A stretch of 64,000 nucleotides of DNA from Symbiodinium microadriaticum (lineage: Eukaryota; Sar; Dinophyceae; Suessiales; Symbiodiniaceae): positions 81,062 to 145,061 of the forward strand of contig LSRX01000843.1 in NCBI GenBank assembly GCA_001939145.1, in the 5' to 3' direction. The notes beneath the pieces were generated by a model. It searched no databases. It was not told where the DNA came from and saw only the letters and a list, made by a program, of their open reading frames with translations. Shown in pieces: positions 1 through 11,899 of this stretch. The position numbers and the translations under genes are program-made. Position 1 is the stretch's first letter. Each line of letters begins with the position of its first letter.

Positions 1-480
1 ACCTGCCAGCTAAAGCCGCTTTGGGCTCAGATAGCCGCGCCCGAACAAGGGCCGCAGGCAGCGCACTTAGGCGCATGGCTGCGACCGAACAAGGTCCGCT
101 AGCCAACCGACAAAGGCGCAGCTGGGTGCTGCCGCACACGGTGCCAGCTGGCACAGCCGCGGACGGCTATGATGCGGCGCGGGTGGTCTGCATGACCGCA
201 CCCGCGCAGAATGATCTGCCGCAGGCCCAGCAGAGACGGCTTACGCAAAACCGCTGGACCTGCCCGCAAATTAATGCCGAGCACAAGGCCTGTAAAGACT
301 CTGCTATGGCCGCGCAGGAGTCCTGCCGCAGGCCTTGGCTCAGCCAACAACTGACCCAAGCCGGGTTATGCCCAACGCCGGCTGCGTGCACGCATGCAAG
401 GACTGCGCACTGTGCCGCGCAGTGACCTGCCGCAGGCACCTAGAGGGTCTGGGTCGAAGGCCCAGAACGGGCGCTGCCGG
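1..480. repeat. Imperfect tandem repeat, about 105-bp period
   Basis: The motif CTGCCGCAGGC recurs at about 216, 323 and 427, each time preceded by a CCGCGCAG-like block and separated by about 105 bp. A more degenerate unit lies before it. The open frames here are GC-rich and resemble no protein I know, so I read this as a decayed tandem repeat. It could also be the 3' flank of the phospholipase-like gene. Confidence 0.4.
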
Positions 481-518
481 TCGCAGCCGCTGCCTTGGGG
501 ACAAGCGGCTTCGCGTCG

Positions 519-1475
519 TCAAGTGAATACAGTCTCAAAGTCGCGAATGAAATCCGCAACTACTGGGGCTCCCGAGGCGACCGCCAGGTGCAGTCCGCTC
601 TCGGCGTTGGCCTTGGAGCTCGTCGACCACAATTCAAGCTGCCGACGATAAGGTCTGCTGTCGTCTCGCTGACGACCAGCAGAGCCTTCGAGTGGTGCAG
701 CCCTTTCAGGCCCGCTCCCACTGCTGCGCCGCGGCCGTCCGCCACGTACGCATCTCGCACGGAGTGACCCGCCGCGAGACGGACGTTCACCCCGGCGGCG
801 GCCACGCGTTTCAGCGATTGCCACTGATGCTTGGTCTTGGCGCATTGCGATGCGTCGGAGACCAAGCTGCATGCCGCTCCTCGCGCGCACGCCGCCTCGA
901 GCGCCTCCAGGACGGGCGGCGCGTCGAACGAGTACGCTCTGAGGAACACTCTGTCCCGCGATCTGCATGGCCTTCGCCAGGACAGAGAGGCCGGCTGCGA
1001 CGTAAGAGCCGCCAGCCAGGTACGCCACTTCATGAACGGCGCGGCTGGGTGGCTCAGCCCGCGGCGTCTTGTTGCGCCTNNNNNNNNNNNNNNNNNNNNN
1101 NNNNNNNNNNNNNNNNNNNNNNNNNNNNNNNNNNNNNNNNNNNNNNNNNNNNNNNNNNNNNNNNNNNNNNNNNNNNNNNNNNNNNNNNNNNNNNNNNNNN
1201 NNNNNNNNNNNNNNNNNNNNNNNNNNNNNNNNNNNNNNNNNNNNNNNNNNNNNNNNNNNNNNNNNNNNNNNNNNNNNNNNNNNNNNNNNNNTGTGGAGCG
1301 CTGCAATGGACTTGGCTAGACAGCAGCCTAAACCAATCGCACCGCAGCAGCTTGTTTTGCGCTCCGCGAGTTCGTATCGGGTCGCGGACCCTAACTCTCC
1401 CAAGCCGCGCACAGAGTGCCGCAGGCGTGCTACGAAGGGCAACACACCTACGTCTTCTACCGTGCACACTCGGCA
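519..1475 (-). pseudogene. Phospholipase D-like protein, frameshifted retrogene
   Basis: The minus strand encodes a PLD-like half domain: a strand beginning VFLRAYSFDAPPVLEAL, a region with DAYVADGRGAAVGAG, then HHSKALLVV (about 680-700), then IVGSLN and WSTSSKANAESG. The family's HxKxxxxD...GSxN motif is recognisable, but the aspartate position is not acidic here, so activity is doubtful. Between GSLN and WSTSS the frame shifts: at about 630 the coding strand reads AATTGTGG where AATTGG would keep the frame, as if TG had been duplicated. A 212-base N gap removes the middle of the gene. No intron is needed, and a DinoSL remnant lies just upstream on the same strand, so a reverse-transcribed mRNA is likely. 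It is a pseudogene unless the frameshift is an assembly error. Confidence 0.65.
1080..1291. other. Assembly gap (212 N)
   Basis: A run of undetermined bases within the PLD-like retrogene. Frames reported across it are not evidence of coding. Confidence 1.
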
Positions 1476-1487
1476 CTTGAGCCAAAA
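1476..1487 (-). other. Relict DinoSL 3' end
   Basis: The minus strand reads TTTTGGCTCAAG, identical to the last 12 bases of the dinoflagellate spliced leader. It sits upstream of the PLD-like frame in the same orientation, as expected when a trans-spliced mRNA was reverse-transcribed and reinserted. The leader's 5' part is not recognisable, so a chance match is possible but unlikely at this position. Confidence 0.6.
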
Positions 1488-1593
1488 CGTTTCGTTTTGG
1501 ACGAACTTCGAATTAAAACAAACATGCAAACTGAACTACAAGCAGCTCTGCAGAGACGAGTGCACATGCCCTGACACATGTCTGTGCACTCAC

Positions 1594-1594
<1 letters not shown>

Positions 1595-1670
<76 letters not shown>
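1595..1670. repeat. (AGT)n microsatellite
   Basis: About 25 uninterrupted AGT units. A longer, less regular AGT array lies on the other side of the two ORFs that follow (4873-5222). Confidence 0.98.
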
Positions 1671-1769
1671 AGCTCACAGCGAAACATCGCCAGAATGTTT
1701 ATGCAGTTTGGCTTCAGAAGGTGCCCGCAAACCCTCCTCCTCAGGTGATTCTGTAGTAGCGGACTGAAA

Positions 1770-2759
1770 ATGGAGACGAATCGCCTAGAGGAGCCCATGG
1801 AGCAAGGTGAGGAGTTAGACATATGGAATGCGTTCAAAAAAGCAGCTCCGACGGATACCACGGGTCCCTCTGCTGACGCCCTGGACAAGGACAAGGCGGC
1901 GAAGTTTCGGAAGCCAGATGGCAAGGGTGACTCCAAAACTCATGGAGGTGGGGGCAGAGGGGGTGATGGTCAGCGCTCCAAGGGAAACGGGCAGCCAGCT
2001 CAGAGAGGACGCCATCAGCAAGGATGGAGTGGGCATTGGGGCAACCAAGCGTGGCGTACGGATGATCAGTCCGAGATCGCGGCCCTGAAGGCGCTTCTGA
2101 CGCAGCTAGCGAGACTCTGCTTGCGGCATGAAGATGCGGTGAATCTGTGGCGGGCGGAGTGTTCCTTTGTCATGTTCATCAAAACGGGCATCCCGGGCTC
2201 GTTGGTGCCGGCGCTGTTTGCGGCGAAGACAGAGTGGGTAAAGCTGAAGGAGGCAAGCCCGGAAAAGGTCAAACGACCCATGCGATGCATACTCTTCAGC
2301 TGTCTGTTGCGAGAGGTTCATGACCGCCTGGTTCAGCTCAGAGATGACACTCAGAGAAGGCAGGCCATGGAAAAGCTGGGATGGCTCAAGGATGGCCACT
2401 TTCAGAAGCTCAGGTGGGACGCCAAGCTCAGGAAGCAAGTCCCGGATGAGGAGCGGACGACCTTGAAGTACGAAGACGCAATCGAAGTGACGCAGGCAAT
2501 GATGACGCGATGCAACACGGTGGAGGCGCTTTTGCGCTTCCACCCCACTCGCCCGATAACGGATGACATGCCTGTGGGAACGGTGGCGTTCCTGTTGCAG
2601 TTCTCTTTGCAGAATGGGGACGGGGCTCAGCTTTATGCAGACATGAGTCAGCTTTGTCACTGCGCATCGATGATGCTGGCGGGCATTGAAGTCTGCAAGG
2701 AGCGAAGCACCAGAAGCCAGCTGGCAAATCAGATCAACAAGCTGCTTAACAACCTTTAA
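1770..2759 (+). CDS. Unrecognised 329-aa ORF, possible mobile-element ORF1
   Basis: An uninterrupted frame from ATG. Residues 1-95 are low-complexity and charged, with a Gly/Arg/Gln-rich stretch (KTHGGGGRGGDGQRSKG) as in RNA-binding tails. Residues 100-329 look globular and mostly helical (LWRAECSFVMFIKTGIPGS; VKRPMRCILFSCLLREVHD; TVEALLRFHPTRPITDD). I recall similar repeated families in dinoflagellate genomes, often near retroelements, but can name no domain. It is followed 438 bp later by the dioxygenase-like ORF on the same strand, and the pair lies between two (AGT)n arrays, which suggests one mobile unit. No intron is evident. It may equally be a single-exon host gene. Confidence 0.6.
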   Translation: METNRLEEPMEQGEELDIWNAFKKAAPTDTTGPSADALDKDKAAKFRKPDGKGDSKTHGGGGRGGDGQRSKGNGQPAQRGRHQQGWSGHWGNQAWRTDDQSEIAALKALLTQLARLCLRHEDAVNLWRAECSFVMFIKTGIPGSLVPALFAAKTEWVKLKEASPEKVKRPMRCILFSCLLREVHDRLVQLRDDTQRRQAMEKLGWLKDGHFQKLRWDAKLRKQVPDEERTTLKYEDAIEVTQAMMTRCNTVEALLRFHPTRPITDDMPVGTVAFLLQFSLQNGDGAQLYADMSQLCHCASMMLAGIEVCKERSTRSQLANQINKLLNNL

Positions 2760-3197
2760 TGTTGTGTCCTACGGGCAGCAGGCGGGCATCTTTTGAGGTT
2801 GGTTCTCCAGATTGCCGTGGGAGTGCAATGATTGGAACATGCTTGGCACTGTCGGTGCGGTGTTCCTTTGGTGGAGAATGCCAAAGCTTTGTGCTCTAGA
2901 TGGGTGAATGAACCAGACCTTTCCCCACTTTGCGGTCAATAGCATCGCTGCAGCCTCTTTCGGCTGAAGCCGTGGCGAGACGGGGCCTTTATCTGCCTTC
3001 ACATGCCTATGCATATACATGGTGCTTAGGGTGTTCACTCGACGTCTTTGCCTGTTCGAGCAACAAGAATGCGAGCAGCTGGATTTTGTTTTCGTCTTGA
3101 TGCGGATGTTTGTGACTCGAGTGTGGTGGTGCCTCAGGTTGGACGAACATACAATGTGCAGCTGTACCAGGCGGGCATCTCGGACGTTGGTTGAGTA
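2760..3197. other. Spacer between the paired ORFs
   Basis: No convincing frame. A segment around 2840 (ATGCTTGGCACTGTCGG) resembles one at about 4646 (ATGCTTGGTGCTGTCGG), so the sequences after each ORF may be related. Confidence 0.4.
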
Positions 3198-4268
3198 GTG
3201 GCAGACTCGGCGGATGTGTCAGTGCGTACATGTTGTGCTTTGGGTTCGAGTGCAGACACTCCTCAAGTGAAGACTTCTTCTGGGCTCATGGGCGACCTTT
3301 TCGCGTTCTTCGGCACCAAACGACGATGCCTAGCTCAGAGGCCTCAGCACGGATTGCATCGTTACTTCGACGTGAGTCTGCCTGATGCTCTTACAGACAC
3401 TGGTCCTGACCAGACCCGGATTCAGGATGAGGGAGATGCGCCTCAGGTGGGCGCGGCATCAACACAGGCAGCGATGATGGTCATCAATTCAGACTCGGAG
3501 ACAGAGGCCCCCAGTTTGGAACAACCAAAGCCACAACCTCAGGCACATCAGCCATCACATGTTTACGGAGGTCGCGAGGATTTGCTTCGCTGTTGCATAC
3601 AGAGCCAGTTCTACTTAGTATCAGCCAGGCTGGTAACATTGGGTCCGAATGCGCACCCAGCGGAAGTGCTTGCAGCTAGGTGTTTGAAGATGGGACGTGC
3701 GACCTGGGATGAACTCATGAGCCTTATGGAGAAGCTGCCGAGTGACAGGAAGCTGCGGTGGGCATCGAGCGCATTGGGCAGTCATCCAGCTAAATCGTTC
3801 ATGACTGGCTCATGGGCTAGAGGACCGCACTTTGGTTTGACAAAGAACTTGAGGACTTTTCCAGTGGCCAGCATGCTTTTAGCCCAAATTGTCAGTTGCG
3901 TGGACAGTCAGCATAAGTTCAGCTCTATCACGCTGGCCCTCAATGTTGAATCCAGTGTGCATCGGGACAGCTACAATGCCCAGGGAAGCCGGAACTTGAT
4001 ACTCCCTTGCTCCAAGTGTCAGGGCGGAGGAGTATGGATTCAACAGGCCAACTGCAGTACGGCTTTGACGGCTGGCTGGTCATATTATATTTGGGACACA
4101 AGCACTCCTGTGCGTTTCAGCCCAGCAGATGCACATGCCACTGCTCCATGGGGTGGTGATCGCCTGGTTCTGATTGCATATCATGTCAGGCATACCGGGG
4201 AACTTTCAGTCGAGGATGCTGAAGCCCTGACCACCGCGGGGTTCAATCCTAACTTCACTTTGTCTTGA
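3198..4268 (+). CDS. 2-oxoglutarate/Fe(II) dioxygenase-like ORF (356 codons)
   Basis: An open frame whose first codon is GTG after a stop. The first ATG is at 3288 (GLMGDLFAFFG), or an upstream exon joins here. Residues 60-125 are acidic and low-complexity. The C-terminal half has an ordered signature: SVHRDSYN (H255-x-D257), NLILP, CQGGGVW (276-280), WDTSTPVRF, then DAHATAPWGGDRLVLIAY with H313 and R322. H-x-D, a distal His and an Arg nine residues later match the metal and 2-oxoglutarate sites of the double-stranded beta-helix fold, and the Gly-Gly strand recalls TET/JBP-like members. I recall related proteins as multicopy families in dinoflagellates. Family and function are inference. In a mobile element it could act on nucleic-acid bases, but a protein or small-molecule substrate is as possible. 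Confidence 0.55.
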   Translation: MADSADVSVRTCCALGSSADTPQVKTSSGLMGDLFAFFGTKRRCLAQRPQHGLHRYFDVSLPDALTDTGPDQTRIQDEGDAPQVGAASTQAAMMVINSDSETEAPSLEQPKPQPQAHQPSHVYGGREDLLRCCIQSQFYLVSARLVTLGPNAHPAEVLAARCLKMGRATWDELMSLMEKLPSDRKLRWASSALGSHPAKSFMTGSWARGPHFGLTKNLRTFPVASMLLAQIVSCVDSQHKFSSITLALNVESSVHRDSYNAQGSRNLILPCSKCQGGGVWIQQANCSTALTAGWSYYIWDTSTPVRFSPADAHATAPWGGDRLVLIAYHVRHTGELSVEDAEALTTAGFNPNFTLS

Positions 4269-4871
4269 ATGATTTCGAGCTCTGTATGGGGACACGCCCG
4301 TAAGCAGGCGGAAGAGATACCAGTTTCCGCTGGGATATGGAGCAGAGTGGATACGCCTTCAGCATGCACCGAACCATTGCACGCTAAGCTCATGTGCGCA
4401 GCCCCAACAGCCTCTACCAGGAGATGATGTGCATGCTGTGATGCATTTCCCAACATGGCGTGGTCCAGGATGCCAACGACCTCCACCTCTTGATGCAATG
4501 ACCACTGATAATGAATGAGCTGAGCGACGAGTGTACCTAGAGCTTGTAGTTTGTACAGAAGCGATACTACTCCTCCGGTATAGTTGTGTGCTCTTTATGG
4601 GTCCACAGGGCTTGGGACTGCCGGTCCGCCTGTGGGCAGGTGATATGCTTGGTGCTGTCGGCACGATATCGCCTTTTCTTTTAACATTTCGTGTACATTA
4701 TCATTCACGTACAAGTGATATGTCGAGTCCTCTTGACGTTCCTGATTCTTTTATCATCGATCTCTGTTTGATGTTTTCGGGCCTTAGCGCGCTCCCACGA
4801 GGAGCCGATGCAAAGAGCATCGCCGGCTTCACACTAGGTCGCTCTCGAGCGGTTGTGCACGCAAAGCAAAA

Positions 4872-4872
<1 letters not shown>
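4269..4872 (+). other. 3' flank of the ORF pair
   Basis: No supported gene. A frame around 4531-4860 runs into the AGT array and only becomes long because the repeat lacks stops in that frame. Confidence 0.4.
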
Positions 4873-4928
<56 letters not shown>

Positions 4929-4938
4929 CAGTAGTCGT

Positions 4939-4970
<32 letters not shown>

Positions 4971-4974
4971 CAGA

Positions 4975-5027
<53 letters not shown>

Positions 5028-5033
5028 GTAGTG

Positions 5034-5072
<39 letters not shown>

Positions 5073-5138
5073 ACAATAGTGGTAGCAGCAGCACCGGCAG
5101 CAGGAAGAGGAGTAGCAGTAGGAGAAGTAGTAGTGGTA

Positions 5139-5177
<39 letters not shown>

Positions 5178-5222
5178 ATAGTGGTAGTAGTGGTGGTAGT
5201 AGTGGTAGTGGTAGTGGTAGTG
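4873..5222. repeat. (AGT)n-rich array with CGT and GGT variants
   Basis: About 350 bp of AGT units with TCG, CAG and GGT interruptions. It produces spurious poly-Ser, poly-Val and poly-Thr/Leu frames. Confidence 0.97.
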
Positions 5223-8200
5223 GGAGGAGGAGGAGGGTTGAATTACGTCGTAATCGGTCAGAGTGCTCCCAAGCCACGCTTCGAACCATCGGACACATTG
5301 CGCAAGCAGTTATGGAGGAGGCAGCCCCCGATGAGTTCTATAGCTGCTCAACAGTACTGGGTTGCTACAAAATTCGGCTATCGATATGTCAATTCAACCC
5401 CCCACCCTCCCCGTTTCCCAAAGCATGAAATTCGTGTGAACCGCTCAATTAACCCCGCCCCCCCCGTTCTCCCCCCAGCTCCCCTAAATTGACACTATCA
5501 ATCTTGGACTGCCTCCCTGCTAAGCGCAAGACTAAACTCAAGCCCTGCTACGCGAGCTTCCGTGACATCAAAGGAAATCATGGTTGCCACGGCCTGGCCA
5601 GAAAGTCGCCGGTGACCTTGGCTTGCTGTGTCGTCAGACCTGCTTCGTTTCTGCCCCTGAGACAATTCCCACCTCCAAGACCCGGCGTGCGCCATGTCGA
5701 TGCGGCATCCTGACTCTGCCAAATGAGCTTACTTTGCAGCTTCCGGCCGGAGAGTGTCCGTCCAAAGGGTGTAAAGCAGGAATACTTACCGTGTGGATGC
5801 TGTTGTGGCTTCTCCTACTTCTGGACACAACCGGGCGTTGTTGGTCGACTTGGAAGGCCATGGGCATGCCACAGACCACAATAAGAAGTCTTGCAGGGCT
5901 AGTCGGCTAACTGATATCTTGTGTTTGCAGTCTGTGGCAGCCGAGCCCACGAGCGTGGCCATCCGTGTCAGTCGTGATTAGTGCGGCTAGTTGTAGCTGT
6001 AGCTGTTGTTGCTGCTGCTAGTGCACCGCCACTGTGCAGCCAACGGCACAAGTCCTTGCCGGTTGTACGCAGTGCGAACTCCCTTCGCAGCGACCGAAAG
6101 ACAGAAGACTCTGCCAAAATACACCACCAAAGTGCATGTGAATTGTGCGTTCAGACGTGGGGAGTGTAGGAGAGTGAGAGAACGCAAGCAATGCTGCGAC
6201 GCCACATTCCTGAGACCGTCGCTCCAAAACAGCACAGTGCGCAATACCCTTTCACTGACAGGCCACAAAGCACTCGCCCGGGTGGATGGCAGAGTTTTGC
6301 AATACTCTTGGAACACTGTACATCTTGCGTAGCGACCCATTGAAGTAGACGCAAAGCAATGCCGTCTAAAGCCCACGATAGAAATAGGCACACTTTGGAA
6401 AAGTGATGGGGCCACCCAAAGTGCGGAGCATCAAGGTACAAGAACAGCACCTCCCCTCCCTGCACCAAACAACACTTTTCTCGTGGTATGTAGTGGCTGC
6501 TTCTATTAACAAATGTTTTCTGCTCCCTGGCACCGTTCGGCCGTCGATCTGTGCTCTTGCCCCTTCAGCCGCCTGCCCTGCCTTGCTGGAGGTGGCTTGA
6601 GAGCAGAGTGGATGCAAGCTAGGGCTGGGACGTGGCAGCTGTGCATTGCAAATGCGATCAGATGTTGGTAAGCGAATGCGATTGATGCAGTTCTGCTTGT
6701 ACGTACGGGGTTGCGAACTGGCTCATACACTTAAACCTCAGCCTGTGCTGAACGACGCATGGCAAAGCTCGTTCCTCAATGCAAGAAACGATAAGTCTGA
6801 AATGTGTGCTTGCCCTCGGGTGTCTTTCTTTATTCCCCAAACAGGAACTGTTTGTTGGGGTCCTCTCCTCAGAAAACAAAAGGAACGTGCCTGGCGGGAT
6901 AGGTGGTAGGCGGCTCTGGAGCTAGGGGCCGCGGGTTTGGATGGGTCTGGAGCTGGCAAGGCGCGGGTTTGGATGCTCTGGGTGGTAGCTGCAGTCTCCG
7001 CCCCGCAAGGGCATCAAAGTCAATGGAGCGATTTCAGGGTGTGGACGTTCAGACTCGGCGAGTCGAAACTGTGCGTTCAGGATTTTAAAGTTCTGGTCGG
7101 GCCGAAGAGTTTTTTGGATTATCACCTTAGAGCGATGCGGCCAGCAGATGTAGTGACGTCGAAGGAACGACAGGGTAAAAAGCCTGAGGGCCTCGAATAA
7201 GACACGATAAACTGCAAATCAAAGCTTCAACATCCCAGCGGACCAGTATACGTAGTTATGCAGTACTTAATAGCCACATTACAACCATCCAATGTCAATG
7301 TCCGGGGATCGAATACTGGGAAGCTCTACTTAGTCAACTAATACTACCAATGGGAGGTATATATAAGCTCTCACTTTTCGGACTAGCCAGATGAGGTCTC
7401 GCAGTTCGTAGTCGGAAACTTAAGGTCAAGCAAACTGATAACATAAGGATGTACGCTCTCGCAATTCGGACTCAGACAGACGAGGTCTCTCGGTACGCAC
7501 TACGGGGTGAGAGCAGATTGTAAAACTTCTACTCGCACACTCGCGCGGGGCATAAAAATTTAGGGCTTCGGGGCCACATCCCTGCATATCCTGCATAGCA
7601 CGTGTACAAGCGACACTAAACATACTCTCTCATACCAGTCTCAATGTGTTTGATATTCCCGGCCCAAACCAGATCTTTGTGTTGTACCATGTTGTACCTG
7701 CCTCTCTTCCCAACCTCTGGAGCGGCAGAGGGGCGTTTTATGCTTGTGCGGCTCGTTTTGGTGTCTGCTTAGAAGGCTGGTCACTCTAATCGCCGACGTA
7801 AGTGCATGAAACATTGTGCCGGTGCCTGCAATGCACTTGAAACGGAGGAGGCCGTGGGGCAGGAGAAGCGAGGCCCGATGAACTTGGAATCGGAGAACCG
7901 AGCCGAGCCAATGAATACTTTCCCGACGTACCACAGCCATGATCGAAAAGCTGAATTTGATAAGAAAAGCATCTGAGTTCAGCATGCACATGACGCGCGC
8001 TTCTGGATGTCGAGTAGAACATTTGCATTCACTTGCATAGCGGCTTAGCGGATAGTGGAAACTTCGTAATGGCTTTGGAGGAGAGCTTGTCCTCACGGAA
8101 GCACCATAGTGCGACGCAAGCTGAGTGCTGTGAAGAATCTGAGAGCCCAAAGCGAAGTGCGAACCCTGTACAACACTTCGTACCAGTTGTTTTGCCTTCT

Positions 8201-11200
8201 CTGTCTTCGTAGTTTTGTGGAAGGATGTGCCATCGACACGGGGACGAAGCATTGAGGCTCTGGCGGTCGAGGCACACGCGCCACCTGATGTGGGGCGACT
8301 AACCGAGACGTGCATGAATATCACATCAGCAGCCACATGCAGCCGCATCGCCGCGCACAGTATCTTGACCGGGTGCCCGCCAGAAAGGACAGCCAGAGAG
8401 CTTAGCTGAGCAGCTTAGCTAGAACACCCTAAGACCCCGCCTCCGGTCACGCAAAGGCCCCGCGGTGCGCCCCCTGAGCGGAAAGTAAAGTGCCTTTTGC
8501 CTCAAACTGAACTTCAATTTGTCTCTCCGAGCCTTCAGCAGCTTGTGCAGACAGTACAGCCAGGTGACCCTGTGCTGTGACACCTGAAGGTGTGCCCGAA
8601 TCGCTTCCCGGCCCTCTCCGCGACAGTCCGAGCCTTGAGGATCTTCCGAGCGACCTTACTCGAAGTCAATCCGTGGAGCCTCTCTCCCGGTGTGCAAAGC
8701 TGATTTCCAGAGAGCTGGATGCTACTCTCGGGCATCTCTTGGCGAAGGGCGTGCTGGCCGCGGCCGCGCCTGGAAGCATTGCCAATCGGTTAATCTTTCT
8801 GGCCGAACTTTTTGGACATCACGACTCTCAGGAGGTGTTCGACGGCGCACTGTGCCTCCTCATCCTCGACCCAGTAAGCGGCGCCTCCAAGCTCAGCAAA
8901 ATCAAAGATGCAGGAAGAAACAAGGACAAGATCGAAGGAGTGTCAGCAAAAGCAGGTCTACGAGTGTCATCCTCGAGTTGGCGAGGAGCGCATCTCGAGG
9001 CCAGAAGACAACCTCGAGGGCAGCTGGACATGTCAATGTCGCTCGTCGCTCATCGTCGATAGTCACCGAGTTGCCCGCGAATTGCGAAGAAACAAGAGAA
9101 GATCTGCTTCTATGCACTGCAGCCCTAGGTAACCAGGGTTCCTGCTCCTTGGATGGCGGGTAATGCAGGAAGCCCACCCGGTGGCTACGTACGAGTATGT
9201 TGAACAAACTTGTCGGCGCCGAGGTCCTCACCGCCACATTCTGCTGGGGAGATGGATGCGTATGCTTGCAGACTCACCAACGTGTTCCATCGGGTCTTTC
9301 TGCTGTTGACTTGGAGAAATCTTCGACATTTAATTGAGGCCCCCATATGCCCCATTCCCAGTCGGGGCATCAGCTCTGTCTGCTTTCCAGAACTATCTGC
9401 GGTTCTTGCTCTATCAGCACACGCTCCGGGAGCCCTGCTCAGGGCTGAGTCGCACCACCGTCAGAGGATCAAACCTGCCGAAGGGCTCCAACTCTCCAAG
9501 ATTCGCAGACTCGAAAGGCACAAAGCAATCCCTGCTTCAATCTATTCAATCTATCCACTGTACCACATCTTTCTGCTGTCTGCTTCTCTACCTCAGAGTT
9601 CAAAGAAGCAGGCCAGGACGCCAGCATGCTAAGCATGCTATGCGAGCTGGTATTTGTATGCACTTGTTTTGTTAAGAGTGGGTGTTGGTCTCAAAATCAG
9701 TATATGTGGTGCCGCGTCGCGTGCGGCAGTGAACGGCCACCACCCTTCCATGGCATGGTCTGGAATCTGCGTGCCCGTGGCCGCTGTTGTGCTGAGGCTT
9801 GGGATCTTGGCATCACGGCGACATCTCAAGACTGCCAAAAGACACAGCGATGGGCCGCTTCTGGTTCAATTCCCCGAACTGTTGCTGTTTCCGGCGACGT
9901 CTCAGTGGTGCCTAACAGGTGCAAGGATGGGCGGTCTACGGTAGTGTTTCGATTCTCGTAGCTGTTGAACAGGTCGAGAGGGCCAATCCGAACGTAACGA
10001 AGAGCAAAAAATGCTGAGGGGCATTGATACACACCCACTCACCCATATGGCGCGAGAGGGTATCGCACCATGGGAGGGGGAGAACAGCACACGCTCACTA
10101 GCAGCACTAACAACCCAAACCCCAACCCACCCACACAACGGGGCGGGGGGTGCAAAGAGCCAATCGCGCTGAATTGGAGCACTTCAAGGTGCCGGGCTGC
10201 AACACAGCCGGTTCCACCTCGATGCCTCGACTGCACATCGGGTCGAGCTGGTGCTCAACGATTAGCCATGATTAGCCCAGTCCTCGCATTCTTGCTCCCT
10301 CTAGCGTCGAACCCCCTGAAGCGCCCCCTTTCTGCGAAAGTCTTTCTTCAGAGCGCTTGCATTGTGTTTGCGGACCAACATAACATGCCGTTCAGCAGGG
10401 CGGTTTCCTTGTTGTGACAGTGATTGGCACTGTATTCGGCAGCTCGCTGGCAACATGCTCCTGGGCTATCTCCGTGCCAGCTTGGGCGACTAAATTTCAA
10501 GTCTTTGAGTCCCGCTTCGCTCTCCCTCGGCAGCCGACCTTGCCGGGGCCTCCAGCCGAGAGTCCCGGGGATCCACGGAGCGAGCACGATGCGGTGCACG
10601 TGGTCGAGATCGGCCCTTGGCTTGGAGGGACATCGCAAACTAAACCTCTGCACGCAGACAAACAAGAAAGGGAGTGAACACGAGAGAACATAGAAGAGGG
10701 AAGGCAAGATAAAGCAATGAGGCGGCCAGTGCATTGCAGAGTGCAAGCGCTGTCAGAATCAGACTGCTAACGAACGGGCAATGCCTTCTTTTCTGGGACT
10801 ATGCCTCGCAAAGGCCTTGCAGGCTGCCCTCGGGATGGTTTGTTTATGCATTATCAACCCCTGCAAGGAAGTCCAATTGAGGATGTGGGTTTCAGATCTT
10901 GCACGTTGACCTCGCATGGCGACTTGTGGAAATCGGGGGGGGGGGGAAGCATCAGCCTACACGCAAAATTAATGCGACAGCGGAGGCAATAACTGCAACA
11001 CGTGGGCGCGTGCAGCGCGCCATCAGCCGGACCGAAACCCCTCTGTTACCTCTGTTGAAGAATCTCATACTTGTATGCCGATACATCCGTGGATCATATC
11101 ATCAGAGTCCCGATTTCCCACAGCACATGTCAAGACAGAGTCAAGATGGAACTGCGCAAAGAAATGGGCAATCTTGATAACTGACCTCGAGTACATTCGG

Positions 11201-11899
11201 TAATCATATGTGCATCGGCTGGCAGCTGGTCACAAGTCGGGGGTTACTTAGTTTGCTTGCATCAGCTCCAAACCACAAACAGCAGTACTCAGTGGACCGG
11301 GGACCAAGCAGATGGGCTCTGTGGCGTTGGGCTGCTGGAGACACCCCGTCCTGCCAGACCCGCAGGAGCTGCGAGCTCCTCACCTGCAGAGATCCTATGT
11401 TTTGCATCGGCTACGAAAATGCATGCAATTGCACCCGGTTCCGCATCGCCAATATCGCCACAATGCTTCTGAATGTCGCTGCAACCATTGCAACCCTGCT
11501 GCCTGACTCCGGCGGCTTCTCTGCTTCGCGGTCTTCCTCTTTGCCTGATGGGGCATCCAGTGGCATCCACTGCAAGCTCGAGGAAACCCATATGGGACCC
11601 GGCCGCCGGCCTGCATGCACAGGCTTTCCGTTGGCTCGCTTTGGAGCCACTGCCTGACTGCTTGAACGTGCTCGCAAAGCTTGAAAGTCAGGTGTGGCCT
11701 GCGGCGAGTCCCTGCAGGGCGCCTTGCGCCGGGCCTCAGATACCGGATAACCTGGAATCCCGTAATTTCAACTAGTGCCTATTGCGGGGAGTCCTCTTGG
11801 CCTCCCGGCTCCGGACGTCGGGGAAGCTACTGCTGCAGAGACGGTGGCCTCCTGTAATTAATCAGCCAGGCAATTGTCTGCAACAACCTTCAAAACAGA
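5223..11899. other. Gene-poor region, no supported gene
   Basis: Open frames here are short, lack recognisable domains and mirror each other across strands. The longest, 7641-8348 (minus, 235 codons), shows no family features. A frame at 8577-9062 (plus) with a helical stretch (LDATLGHLLAKGVLAAAAPG) could be an exon but is unproven. Small features: C runs at 5450-5485, an imperfect repeat around 7379 and 7467 (CGGACT, then GA[CT]GAGGTCTC), and a G run at about 10936-10948. Confidence 0.5.

Noticed and set aside
692-1599. Plus-strand ORFs crossing the N gap
   Set aside because: They are open only because the gap has no stops. The coding signal is on the other strand.
4531-5492. Several ORFs of 150-190 codons rich in Ser, Val, Thr or Leu
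   Set aside because: They are translations of the AGT array in different frames, not genes.
7641-8348. 235-codon minus-strand ORF
   Set aside because: No recognisable features and several overlapping frames of similar quality.
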